Of a stretch of 64,000 nucleotides of DNA, positions 19,818 to 30,940 are shown piece after piece. The DNA comes from Polytrichum commune. Lineage: Eukaryota > Streptophyta > Polytrichopsida > Polytrichales > Polytrichaceae. Every line of letters begins with the position of its first letter. Within the stretch, counting starts at the first letter, position 1. Both the position numbers and the translations under genes were made by a program. A model generated the notes under the pieces. That model was not told where the DNA came from. It made no database searches and worked only from the letters and a program-made list of their open reading frames with translations. The stretch lies in NCBI GenBank assembly GCA_950295325.1, contig OX485808.1, positions 22,466,527 to 22,530,526 of the forward strand, in the 5' to 3' direction.

Positions 19818-20914
19818 CGAGCAAAACAAAATCCTTTATACAAAGGGACTAGTATTGCACCAATTCCCATCACCCCATCTTCTCAATCAAATAAGGAAAC
19901 CATTTCACACACGGGTTCCACCTCTTACCAAAGTCAAGAAACCTTAGATGCTGAAGATTTGGAAATGCATAGGGTCATGTTAGAAGTATACCACGTACAT
20001 CCCTCAAAACAAGAGAAAGATACCTTAAACCCCCAAAGGTATGACCAAAGGAAGGAAAAAGAAACCAACCTACATACCATACAATTACAACAAAAGAAAG
20101 ACACCCTAAACCTCATAAGGCACGACCAAAGGGATGGAAAAGAAACCAACCTACATACCATACGATTACAACCCGTATCCCGATGGGAACTACTACCAGG
20201 TTCGGAAGAAGATTCGGGAACCACAACACCTATGAGGAATGCAACCTATGTCTACCCCGCCTTACCTGGCTTGGAGCCAATTGGGGTGGAACCAACTAAC
20301 CAATGAAAATTTTGAGAAAATGCGGCCTAGGAAAAGACTCACCTAGGACTGACCACTGGAATAGTAAACCAGTAAGAGCCCTTTCATCGCACTTTAAGGA
20401 TGAGAGGATTAAGAGAGAAGTCACTAGTATCTAAGCCTACACGGAAGAAACATAACCAAAATAATCACTTATTACTGAGGATCACCTCAAAAGTTAAGAA
20501 GAAGATGCTTTAAATATGGAAGAGATTCCCGACAAATTATGACATACGGATGAATTACATTAGTGAGAGAGGCACGTATTTTTAGGAAGTTAAAACCACA
20601 GAGGAATTAATTTCAACTTGAGGAGGATGAAGATTTTTAAGTATTTTAAATAAAACCACCTCCTTGGACGAATGAAGAAGGGAAGCTCGGACCTTTGTTT
20701 GAAGAAACCAAACCATAGGAGCTAGATGAAGTACGTGAATGAAATCTTGGTTGAAAGAGAATCTGGTTGTAAACTGAAGGGGACTTTGAAGTCAAGTGGA
20801 TGAAGAAAGTTAAGTTTTTGTTAAGGTTATATACAGAGCTTTGAGAGCGTCAATTGTGAGTTACTGGACTTATGGGCAGTTTGAAACTCATGGAATAGAT
20901 TGCAGAACACTTAG
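19818..20914. other. Giant element, region after pol, no confident gene
   Basis: A 115-codon frame (19959-20306) is Gln/Thr-rich and built partly on an 81-bp duplication. I cannot assign it. The rest to 20914 has no long frame. Confidence 0.45.
20019..20172 (+). repeat. 81-bp tandem duplication (about 1.9 copies)
   Basis: GAAACCAACCTACATACCAT occurs at 20061 and again at 20142. The unit is 27 codons long, keeps frame and encodes KDTLN...KETNLHTI. Keeping frame suggests the segment was once coding. Confidence 0.75.
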
Positions 20915-21087
20915 TGTGAGGCCAAACCCACCACCCTTAAGCGTCCTAGTCCGGGTGATGGTGTTGAGAATCACATGTATTGTTTTGTGTATTGAAAATG
21001 CTCACTTCACATCCCAAGGCATTCATATTATTTTGAATCACTTCATTTACTAATGGTAGCCTCTTGACTTGTAGCCGAATTGGCCCT

Positions 21088-21138
21088 CTCAAGGGTCCAA
21101 CCGGCGGCCTTGGCAACATAAGCTCTCAAAGATATTCT
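21088..21138 (-). other. Conserved 17-codon peptide frame in LTR C
   Basis: Part of a minus-strand frame (21043-21252, 70 codons, begins MEKVED). The segment encodes RISLRAYVAKAAGWTLE, matching the segment in A (23065-23115) at 15 of 17 residues. No known domain is recognised. Confidence 0.55.
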
Positions 21139-22570
21139 GCTTTGGCTTTTGATTATCCCCTCCTTCACTCTTCCGTCACTAGAGTCCTCCATTTTCTCCC
21201 TCGGCCTAACCTCCTTTGTCTCGCCACCGCGGATGTCCTCCACCTTCTCCATTAGTAATCCAAATGATTTATTCTGACCAATAGGTTCAAGTGTTGAAAA
21301 ACACTTTTATCAATGGTTCAAGTACCAAATACATTTAAAAGTCACACTGTGAGCCCAAAAGGGTGCCCACATTTAGTCTTAGACCCTTGAAACGTTAGTT
21401 GATGCACTTTGAAGTAGCATGTTACTTCACAAAAATATAAAAAGAGTGAAATGTTAGTCTTAGAAGTACCATGTTGTAAGAGGCTAGGATGTGAGTTGTT
21501 ATTGTGTTTTTACCTTCGGAAGGATTTGAGTGAATGAGGATAGGTAAGGAGAACTTGGATTGAGTAGTTAGTAAGTAGGCTAGTACAAATGGATGGAGAC
21601 AACCAAAGTGACTCAAGAGGCAAGTGCATTCGAATTGGGATGAATGGAGGATCACATGGAGCGCACAAGTGGACCACCTCATCATGGCCACTTAATGGGG
21701 AAGGCCCAAGGAAGAATGCAAGGTGGAGGATAAGCAAATTCTCAAAGCACCAATCAAATCACGAGTTAAGCATCGTGGTTTGAATTAAGTGGTGAGCGAC
21801 GATTTGGGAAAGTAAGGGGAGAAAGTTATGGCGGCGGAAAGCGAAGGAGGCTAAGTTTGGGTTGAAGCATCCCAAGTTTGGTAAAGTGTGGTAGGTAGAA
21901 AGCCAAGGCTAGTTAAATGTTCGAATTAGGATCCTTGTTGATCATTTGAGGGAGGAAGGCTTAGAAGATAGGATTGGCGCCTACTAAGTAGGAGGAAATC
22001 TCAAGGGCTTATCGTGAGCCTTGAGGGTGCTCACCCCCTCAAGCTTACTATATAATCCCTCATTCTTCCCTCACTCATCCTCTCTTTCCTTTGTGCTCCA
22101 AGGCACCCCACGAGTTATAAGTGTGGGTGTGGGAAGCCATATTGGAGCACATGTGTGTGCTTAGTTTTTAGTTTGAGAGCCAAGGCTTGTTAGCCTTGAA
22201 GAGGGCTTGACCTCTTGGTAGAATTAGTGTTGACGTGAAGGATTTTAAAGTTAATTCATGATTCCAATTTGTGGTACTTAAAGTTCATGTTTTGAATACA
22301 CGTGGTTGCAAGTTCCATGTTTAAGAGTTGAGCACTTGATGTTGTGATGAGTGCAAAAATATACTTGTGTGGATTAGTTAGTCTTAGTGAAGTTAGGAAA
22401 TTCTCTCTCCCCCTCTCCTCTCTAGGATTTTAGGATTTTAGGATTAGAGAAGAATTGTGTGATTAGAAAGGGGTTGTTAGTAGAATTAGGGAAATTAGGT
22501 AGGAAGATTAGTTAAGGGCTTGAATAATTAGTGAGGTAGTTGGGGATTACAACTACAAAGTTGTGGGTTT

Positions 22571-22675
22571 ATGAAGGAGCTGGGTTTGTTTAGTTAGAAA
22601 GTAAAGAGCTGGGTTTATGAAGGAGCTAGGTTTATGTAATTAGAAAATAAAGAGATGGGTTCATGAAGGAGCTTA
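22571..22675 (+). repeat. 46-bp tandem repeat in LTR A
   Basis: ATGAAGGAGCT recurs at 22571, 22617 and 22663, with the intervening GGGTTT...TTAGAAA.TAAAGAG conserved (about 2.3 copies). It differs from the minisatellite in C. Confidence 0.75.
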
Positions 22676-22953
22676 GTAGATAGCCTACCTAATTAGCTCA
22701 TAGACAAGTAGTTAGTTACATTATGCTAGTTAGTGTTATGTGTGGCTTTCACAAGTAAATGTATTTGAGATTGACTATAGAGAATAGTGTTTTTTTTAAC
22801 ACTTGCATCCTCTCTTTAAAAATAAACCACGTGCATAACTTAATGGAGAATGTGGAGCACTCTCGCGATGGCAAGACAAAGGAAGCAAAGACCAAAGGTG
22901 CGAGGGAGAGATTGACATAAGTCACATAAGTATTTCTTAATACTTAAAGGCTT

Positions 22954-23166
22954 ATGTACGGTATGGAGACACCAAGTGAGACCTCTTATAGTAGCGATAC
23001 GGAATACACAAGTGATAGTTCAAGTGGTAGTATAGAGTCAACGGCACGGACTCCATTTAGGAGAGGGATATCCTTAAGGGCTTGTGTAGCTAAAGCAGCC
23101 GGATGGACGTTAGAAGCAAACAAAGACAAAATAGCACCCGAGCATAAGGAGGTTAAAATAACATAG
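22954..23166 (+). other. Short ORF in LTR A with the conserved peptide
   Basis: 70 codons, Ser/Thr-rich N-terminus then GISLRACVAKAAGWTLE (23065-23115). About 100 bp before it A has ATGGAGAATGTGGAG, the counterpart of the MEKVE start in C, so the coding segment may once have been continuous or spliced. A second conserved tail, ECEPKPTTRTTDA, lies further down (about 23307-23346). Confidence 0.5.
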
Positions 23167-23520
23167 TTAACTTGTGCATTCTCCACATACGTATTGAAAT
23201 CGTACATTGAGTTGTTAAAAGTGAAATTCCAGTTAAATCCAAGACCACTTGAAGGGTGAACATTGCACTATGGACTCATCCAAGTCCAAATCCAATACCG
23301 CGGAGGAATGTGAGCCCAAACCCACTACTCGGACTACGGACGCTTAAGGGTGGGGGGTTTGGCCTCACACACACATGCCCTACCTAGCCTAATAAATCCA
23401 ATACTTACCTAAGTCTTAATATATTCTAAAATATTCTATTGTGGTTTAAGGTTAATTTGTGGGGAGGTGGCTAAGGTTTATATTTATTAACTCGTTAAGT
23501 GAAGGCCTAACAAGGCTTAG

Positions 23521-24246
23521 ACCGGCTTGATCCAAGACTCGGCTCAGCAGCAGCTTGTATGTAGCAACCGGCTTGATCCAAGACTCGGCTCAGCAGCAGC
23601 TTGTATGTAGCAACCGGCTTAACCAGCTGACCCTCGGCTCAGCAGCAGCTTGTATGTAGCAACCGGCTTGATCCAAGACTCGGCTCAGCAGCAGCTTGTA
23701 TGTAGCAACCGGCTTAACCAGCTGACCCTCGGCTCAGCAGCAGCTTGTATGTAGCAACCGGCTAACCAGCTGACCCTCGGCCAGCAGCAGCTTGTATGTA
23801 GCAACCGGCTAACCAGCTGACCCTCGGCTCAGCAGCAGCCTGTATGTAGCAACCGGCTTAACCAGCTGACCCTCGGCCAGCAACATCTTGTATGTAGCAA
23901 CCGGCTAACCAGCTGGCCCTCGGCCAGCAACAGCTTGTATGTAGCAACCGGCTTAACTAGCTGACCCTCGGCCAACAGCAGCTTGTATGTAGCAACCGGC
24001 TAACCAGCTGACCCTCGGCTCAGCAGCAACCTGTATGTAGCAATTGGCTTAACCAGCTGACCCTCGGCCAACAGCAACTTGTATGTAGCAACCGGCTAAC
24101 CAGCTGACCCTCGCCCAGCAGCAGCTTGTATGTAGCAACCGGCTAACCAGCTGACCCTCGCCCAGCAGCAACTTGTATGTAGCAACCGGCTTAACCAGCT
24201 GACCCTCAGCTAGCAGCAGCTTGTATGTAGCAACCGGCTAACCAGC
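23521..24246 (+). repeat. 47-49-bp minisatellite, about 15 units
   Basis: Units of the form AACCAGCTGACCCTCGGC...CAGCAGCTTGTATGTAGCAACCGGCT. The first units have a variant middle (TTGATCCAAGACTCGG) and later ones lose 1-2 bases. The array belongs to LTR C and is interrupted by LTR B at an AACCAGC site. Confidence 0.9.
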
Positions 24247-26506
24247 TGTGAGGCCAAACCCCCCACCCTTAAGCGTTCGTAGTCCGAGTAGTGGGTTTGG
24301 GCTCACATTCCTCCGTGGCATTGGCCTTAGGCTTGGATGTGTCCTTTGATGACTCAAGTGTCCAATTCCTTGCCTTGTACGCGCAAGCCCAAGCGGATAT
24401 TCCCTTCTTCCTTTTACCAATGGTTACCTTCACTTCTTTAGGGTCCTTGAGCTCCTCACTAGGTTTGGTTGTTGAGTCCATAGTGCAAGGATCAACTTTT
24501 TAACCTCTACTTAATAATTCAATACACCATGCATGGTATGGAAGCATCCAAACACACAAATCTTTATTTGACAATCCAAGTGAATAGTATTAAGAAATAC
24601 TTTTCTCCAAGGCTTATTGTCTCACAATCAAAGCATCAAGCCCAACGAGTCTACTCCTCAGGCTTCCTACCCTACCAATCACTTAAACACAACCACCCCA
24701 ACCTCAAAAACTTAGGAATGTGGCTCTTGGTTCATCACAATCACCAAATCCTCATTTTTCTATCTTCCTCCATTTTTTTCATTCAAGGTGAGTAGATTCC
24801 CCCATAGAAGAACCCCGGCAGTCTCCAACAAGACCCTTCCCGAGGTCTCAGTCTCAAATCTCCGGGTGTAATTTTGCGTTGTTCTCCAATTGTTCCGCCC
24901 GTCATCGCCCGTCACTTTCTTCCTTGAGGCACCTGTTCCCCGCAGACAGAGACCAGCTCCTTGTTAGCCCTCCTCTAGTTAGGCTAGCTTCGAATTAGCT
25001 AGCTCCTGATTTGCTTGGCCTTGATTAGCCAGCTCCTACGTAGCTAGCTCCTCTCTGGCCTAACTTCAAATAGTCCGGCTTCTAATTTGCCAGCTCCTTA
25101 GTTAGCTCAACTCGCAATTAGCCTATCTCCTAATTAGCATGGCTCATGATTGGCCTAGATGTCCTTTAAACAATTTGTAACCAACTGTCGGTTCTCCCCG
25201 ATCATAGCCACCTTCCCCTAATTAGCTGCCGTCTGGTGATTCCTTTGATCTCAGCTTGGTTAGTGCAGCTCCCTTGATTTAACTAATGCAGTTCCCAGTC
25301 TCGGCTTCAGTTGCCACCAACAGTCTCGGCTCAACATTACAAGGTCACGGCTCTTGGCTCATGTGTGAAGTGGCCCTGACCAGCAACTGCAGCTAACTAG
25401 GCCCAGCTACAGAGCTAATCCCAGCTTACAACTTACCCAGTCTCGGACTCCCAGCACCTTCTCCAAAAGTCCTGCTCCTTCTTCAACAATTCAGGCCTTT
25501 GGCCAAATATTAAACCATTCAAAATAAGTACCATCATCTAATACCAACTGAGTGCGCCAATTTAATGGTTCAAACTAAGCTCCATAAACTAAATGCTATG
25601 AGGTGAACACTATGAACTAAACACTATCACTAAATGCCTTAAGTCAAATACTATATCTAAGCAATGCAAAACCAATCAAAAAACTAGTTTGCCTCGGTTC
25701 TCTACCTAGAACCTTGCACCACACGTGCACCCTTCTTGCTCCACACACACCCACACACACCACATGAGGTGCCAAGAGGGCAAGAAGAAAAGAGAGCCAA
25801 GAGAGAGAGACTAACTAACTACACTAATTCATCCCACTAATTTCCCACACATTGCCTCTAAGTACAAGAGTTTTTCCTACTAACTAAGTCACATCCTCCT
25901 CATGAGCTCTAAGAGCTTCACTTCCTAACATCAACAAGAGAGAGCGAGAATGAGAGCAATCCCCCACCTTACCTCGGACCCCCTTGGGAGTGCTCAACCC
26001 AAACTTAGCCTCATCCACTTTCCGCCGCCATAACTTTCTCCCCTTACCTTCCCAAATTGTCACTCACCACTTTAATTCAAACCACGATGCTTACATCGTA
26101 ATTTGATTGGTGCTTTTAGAATTTGCTTATCCTCCATCTTGCATTCTTCCTTGGACCTTCCCCATTAAGTGGCCACGATGAGGTGGTCCACTTGTGCGCT
26201 CAATGTGATCCTCCATTCATCCCAATTCGAATGCACTTGCTTCTTGAGTCACCTTGGTTGTCTCCATCCATTGTACTAGCCTACTCACTAACTATTTGAT
26301 TTAAGCCTTTCCTATCTACCCTACTTCACTCCAATCCTTTTCTAAGGTAAAAATACAATAACCACTCACATGCTAGCCTCTTACAACATTGTACTTCTAA
26401 TATTTCACTCTTTTTATATTTTTGTGAAGTGATACACCACTTCAACGCACACCAACTAATATTTTCTAACGCTAAGACTAAATGTGGGCACCGCTTTGGG
26501 CTCACA
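24247..26506 (-). mobile_element. Solo LTR B (minus orientation) inserted in the minisatellite of C
   Basis: 2260 bp, TGTGAGGCC...GGGCTCACA, flanked by CCAGC (24242-24246 and 26507-26511), which is part of the minisatellite unit, so the insertion site is unambiguous. It is inverted relative to A and strongly similar to it at about 25975-26506. The segment 24950-25160 has a degenerate TAGCTAGCTCC-type repeat of its own. Confidence 0.85.
24269..24481 (-). other. Short ORF in LTR B with the conserved peptide
   Basis: 70 codons, begins MDSTTKPSEE, contains GISAWACAYKARNWTLE (24353-24403) and ends ECEPKPTTRTTNA. In B the start, the peptide and the tail are in one frame. In A the same pieces are separated, so B may show the intact layout. 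Confidence 0.5.
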
Positions 26507-26511
26507 CCAGC

Positions 26512-26610
26512 TGACCCTCGGCTCAGCAACAGCCTGTATGTAGCAACCGGCTTAACCAGCTGACCCTCGGCCAGCAGTAGCTTGTATGTAGCAACCGGCT
26601 TAACCAACTG
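26512..26610 (+). repeat. Minisatellite remainder beyond LTR B
   Basis: Two more units of the 23521-24246 array, resuming directly after the duplicated CCAGC. Confidence 0.9.
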
Positions 26611-26935
26611 GCTCACTTAAATGACGCCACCTTAGGTGCTAATCAAGCATCCACTAATCCCTTTCTTCTTTGCACTTTGGCTAAATGAGCTAAACTAAAC
26701 CACTAATGACTAAACTAATCTAACACACAACTACTCTAAGAGCTACTTACTTCACCCACCTTGTCCCAAGCTCTAAGAGCTCACACCCTTGAGAGACAAT
26801 GAGGGAGAGAGCTTAACTAATTAAATTCACTAAAACTAATAACCTACACACGTGGCTCAAGCTCTTAGGAACTTGCTCCCTTGAGAGCGCTTGATGAAGA
26901 GAGAGGAAAATGAGAGAGAAAACACCTTAAGTAGT

Positions 26936-26985
26936 AAAGAGGGAGAGAGGGAGAGAGGGAGAGAGGGAGAGAGGGAGAGAGAGGT
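26936..26985 (+). repeat. GGGAGAGA microsatellite
   Basis: About five copies of the octamer GGGAGAGA in tandem, inside LTR C. Confidence 0.9.
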
Positions 26986-27353
26986 GAGGATAGGGTGAGA
27001 GGATTAGCACCTCCAATCACAATCCCTTAACCTTCACCTCTAAAGTAGGGACTAATCCCCTTCCACCAAGCTTCCTTCTTCCTAAACTAACAAGGTGGAT
27101 CCAAAAGTGGGCATTTAACCCGCGGAGCTCACCTTGCTTCACCTTACCCCCTACTCACAATATCAAGGCATACTCTTATTGAATTCAAACCTTGGAATAA
27201 CCACACCACACATTCTAATGCCTAAACTTAAATCCACACCACACTTCACTATTTTTATGTTTTGTGAATAATCATAACACCTCAAAGTCAAACTAAAATT
27301 GGTTCCGAAGAGTTAATCACCACATGTGGGCACCATTTTGGGCTCACACTTAG

Positions 27354-28175
27354 CAAGAATTTAAATGCTGAAGGGGATTAACTCATTAAGGTTAGATGAA
27401 ATCGGTGAATGGACGAAAGCTGGTTCAATAAGAGTCGTGATTTTGGGTGAAGTCGGAGTCCAACGAGTAAACAAAGTGAAACGGTGTTAAGGGCTATATG
27501 ACGCCTTAAGCACATAAACTGGGAGTTGTTTCTTATGAAAGGTTTCGAAACCACGAACTAGATTTTAAAACACTTGGTAGACTTTAGATATGAGGAAAAA
27601 CTTATGTAAAATCAAAGCTGGATACCCTGTGGGCAAGTAAAACCTTGGGAAGAGGTTGAAGGTGCGAGTCACCACAATGCAGTAATATCAACCAAAATTA
27701 TCAACCAATACTCAAGGGTGAACACACAACACAAGAAAGGGAACCCACATATTGATCAAGTGAATTTCAAGTTACCATCAGAAATCAACACACCTACTTA
27801 ATCAAATTTCAGTTTACCATAAACACACATATCAGAAATCCAAGCAAACGAAGAAGTTAAAATCCAATTTTGATTTTATTGGAAGGGCCCACACAAGGTG
27901 AGCCCCAAAGAAATGGGGATTCAACCCACCGAAGTGGGGAATCCCACAAAAGAGGACTTACAGTACCTGCAAGGAGACACTTACACAAAGTCAGTAAAAA
28001 GAAGTAACTCAACAACTTTCAAAATGGTAATTGGGTTGAGGGTAATACCTGAGCTAAGGGGTCCAGCACGGATGGGGATCACCACCCAGCTGGCCAAGAA
28101 AGCATGCCAGCTGTAGCACGGTAAACCCTAATCAAGAATCCCAACCACCAAATTTCAGCTGAAGGCACAAGGGAG
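27354..28175. other. Giant element, leader of the accessory ORF
   Basis: No confident gene. A 72-codon frame (27898-28116) is unrecognised. GCACAAGGTGAGCC near 27890 resembles a splice donor, which would matter if the accessory ORF is expressed from a spliced RNA as reported for env-like ORFs of Athila; nothing else supports it. Confidence 0.35.
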
Positions 28176-30908
28176 TTGCACACGGAGGAACCAACCCTTA
28201 CACCACGCGCAGCAGTTGTCCCAGGAGCACCCGAATTGAGGAAGTTAGAGAAACTACCCGATTGTTCAGTAAGAGCTAACAGGGAAGCCGAGATGGAGAG
28301 TTTATATGAGATTAGACCACAGCTGGATGAGCAGGGAACATTCTGGAGAAACTTGCAAACCAAGTGTTTACAAGGTTTTACCTCGGTCCGCTGGAGCACA
28401 AGTGAGTCCCAGTGGTATCCTTTGTTGTGCAAATTTCACACTTACCAGGACTTGTTGTGTAAAGCGGTGATCAACAGCAAGGAGTCAGATTTTACAGAAA
28501 TGAAGAGAAGACAAGGAGAGGAGGAGCTGGGGCGTTACATTTTTGTGGTTGATACGGTCCTTAGGAACCAACAGTTTACTTTGGAAGAAGTGCAGTTCCT
28601 CAAACAGATCAATCTGGAAGGCTTTGTGACCAGGATTACATGGGGAGTGTTGCATGAGGTTCTGGTTCGGGAGGCCTTGACAAATCTCCAAGAACAGACC
28701 ATGACAACAACTGTACAAGGCAAGGAATTTCCCTTATTGGAGCCGGACTGGAGAACACAGATGCGAGAGACATTCGAGCTTACAACCCGGCTAGTGCCCT
28801 CAACCAAGCAATGGGAGCTATCAGAGTTGTTTCCATCACTCAAAACAATAGCTGCCGGACAAGTGATGGTGGAAGTGACTGATTGCACATATCCAGGTGC
28901 AAAGAAACCCCTCAGAATCCTGAGTTCTTTATTTTGTTTAAACATAGCTGGTCAGAACCTCATTTCCATATCGTTTGCCGAATTGATCCTCGCAGCCCTG
29001 AACGGCCAGGCAGTAGACTGGCCTGAGGAATTTTATCCAGAACTTCGGGAGGAAGTTATCAAACTCCATCAAAAACATTCACAGACTATGGTAAAGGTGG
29101 TAAGGACCACCATCGGCCCTCATCTCACCCTCATGATCAAGGTTGCGGGGGTAATGAATTTACAGCACGAGATCGAAGCAGGTTTTCGAGTGGCTAAACC
29201 TTTCTGCACTCCCAACCCGAGCATCCAGCCCAAGAGAAGAAGGTGTACGAAACCATCAATCCCACCACCAACCCTACATACCACCGTAAGAGTTGTACCA
29301 CCCGAGGCAGATCAGAAGGGGGCTTCCCCATCGGCACCCCCACTAGCTTCGGAAACTCCTCATTCAATAGTGGTCGAGACGGAAGAACCATGGCAGACTC
29401 CAGAGGCCATACCCAACATCATAGAACAGGTGAAGCAAGTGCACAGGAGGTTGGAAAATTTACTCACAACCCTCGCAAGCAAAGCACCACCAGAATTACT
29501 GAGAACACTGAATTCTCAGTTTTACAGAATCCAGCGCCAAACCATTTTGCAAGAAGACACACATCCAGCAGACACCACCAACACATTGAGAACAGAGGTT
29601 CTTAAATCTCAGAGTGTTCAGTTGGAAAGGCTGGGGGAAAGGTTGGCCGAAACAGAGGAACTCAATCAGATTTACATTGAATACTCTTTCGAAATGGAAG
29701 AGGAAGTGGCAAGACTGAAAATCGAAGCCCAGTCCCTCACCCAAAAGGATCAGGAGAATCTGGCCAAGTTTCAAAGTCTGGAAGAAATTCATTCCCAACA
29801 GTCAGAAGCCAAGGACAAGTTAGTGGCAACCCTGCAATACTAGATTCGCAAACTCAAGGAGGAGGCAACTGCCTGCAACAAGAGGGCGAAAGAGTCGCAT
29901 AAGATCCGACAACATGATAGGGAGGAGCTCGGCAGGTTGCGCACCGAGAATGAGGCGTTACGAGCAACCAAGGTAGGGAAAGAATCAACTTACAACCGCA
30001 AAAGTGATCCAGAATCCAGTCAGGCCTCCAAACGGCCAATAGATAGAACAGAGCGCCAAGCATTGGCCACGGGTGCAGCGGAGCAATTACTGAGTGACTT
30101 ACAACACGAGTTACACATGAGTAAGCATGAAAAATAGGAGCTGCAACATCAGCTTCAGAACGGAACTACACCCGGACAGATGGGAATACCACTGTCCCAT
30201 ATCCACCCAAAGGCGGAAGTTTACCACCAATTGTTAGAGCACACCGAACCCCTACAAACGGTGATGCAGTATTACCAAGCCTATTGGGCAATCGACCTCC
30301 TCACTAGCAACTTACCCTTACCCAAGAAGGGTGTTACATTCAATCTAAAGCAATTTCAGGAGTTATGGGAGCACGCGAACCCAAAGGCGAGAGACACCTT
30401 AGCCTTCATGTGGATGCGAAGCGATTTCAAGCTATCTCTGGGCACCATCGAAGTGGTAACAGGATCACCGCCATTTTACATCCGAAGGTACATTCTCCGA
30501 AGTATAGCTTGGTTAGCACAACATAAAGCAATCCAAGCCAAGGGACGCATCATGAATCAGATCTTACCCAACCTGCGTCCTTACACCCACAGTCAGAAAA
30601 TGGAGATCACCCGACTCCAGTACAAAAACGAGGCGATCTTCCAACAGGCTACCGATAACCTGCGAAGAGAAGACACCACGATTTGTTTCGAGGCCGTGAG
30701 ACGCCACCAATGGCTACTGGAGCACCACCTAGAACACTCGACGAAAGTAACCCTTCCGCAACTGAAGGAGTATGTGACTCAAACCTTAGAGGAGCAACAG
30801 CTGACTACCAGCAAGGGCCAGTTTGGCACCATCAACCATGGCACAATTCTTCGGATCCAGACATCAGAACGCACCAGTTACAATCCTCAGGATAGTCATG
30901 AAGCATGA
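28176..30908 (+). pseudogene. Accessory ORF between pol and 3' LTR, long coiled-coil protein
   Basis: One frame of about 910 codons, interrupted only by TAG 29841-29843 and TAG 30135-30137; both sit in Gln/Lys-rich coiled coil, so CAG to TAG or AAG to TAG changes are plausible. Residues about 50-340 form a globular region with a moderately hydrophobic segment (ILSSLFCLNIAG); 340-420 are Pro/Thr-rich; about 470-650 are heptad-rich coiled coil (ERLAETEELNQIYIEYS, MEEEVARLKIE, LRTENEALRA). The last ~240 codons form a second globular part. Athila/Tat elements often carry an ORF here, but I recognise neither an envelope signature nor any other family. Confidence 0.6.
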
Positions 30909-30925
30909 GGACATGCTTCTTTTCC

Positions 30926-30936
30926 GGAGGGAGGGG
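30926..30936 (+). promoter_or_regulatory. Polypurine tract of the giant element
   Basis: GGAGGGAGGGG, four bases before the 3' LTR. It primes plus-strand DNA synthesis. Confidence 0.85.
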
Positions 30937-30940
30937 TAAA

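Larger units (their letters stand above)
21348..23369 (+). mobile_element. Solo LTR A (plus orientation) nested in C
   Basis: 2022 bp, starts TGTGAGCCCAAA and ends GGCCTCACA, flanked by CACAC (21343-21347 and 23370-23374). The duplication is low complexity but exact. It is homologous in inverted orientation to B (24247-26506) and to the ends of C. No internal gag-pol or second LTR is seen, so LTR-LTR recombination is the likely origin. Confidence 0.8.
20915..27348 (-). mobile_element. Outer solo LTR C (minus orientation), split by two later insertions
   Basis: Starts TGTGAGGCC and ends GGGCTCACA, flanked by the 5-bp duplication CTTAG (20910-20914 and 27349-27353). Read on the minus strand it begins TGTGAGCCCAAA and is homologous to elements A and B along both ends. 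Subtracting A, B and their duplications leaves about 2.15 kb, so it is a solo LTR. It carries a minisatellite that A and B lack. It lies inside the giant element between pol and the accessory ORF. Confidence 0.8.

Noticed and set aside
23521-24246. Regularly spaced repeats that could suggest a CRISPR-like array
   Set aside because: Units are contiguous without unique spacers, and the context is a plant LTR minisatellite.
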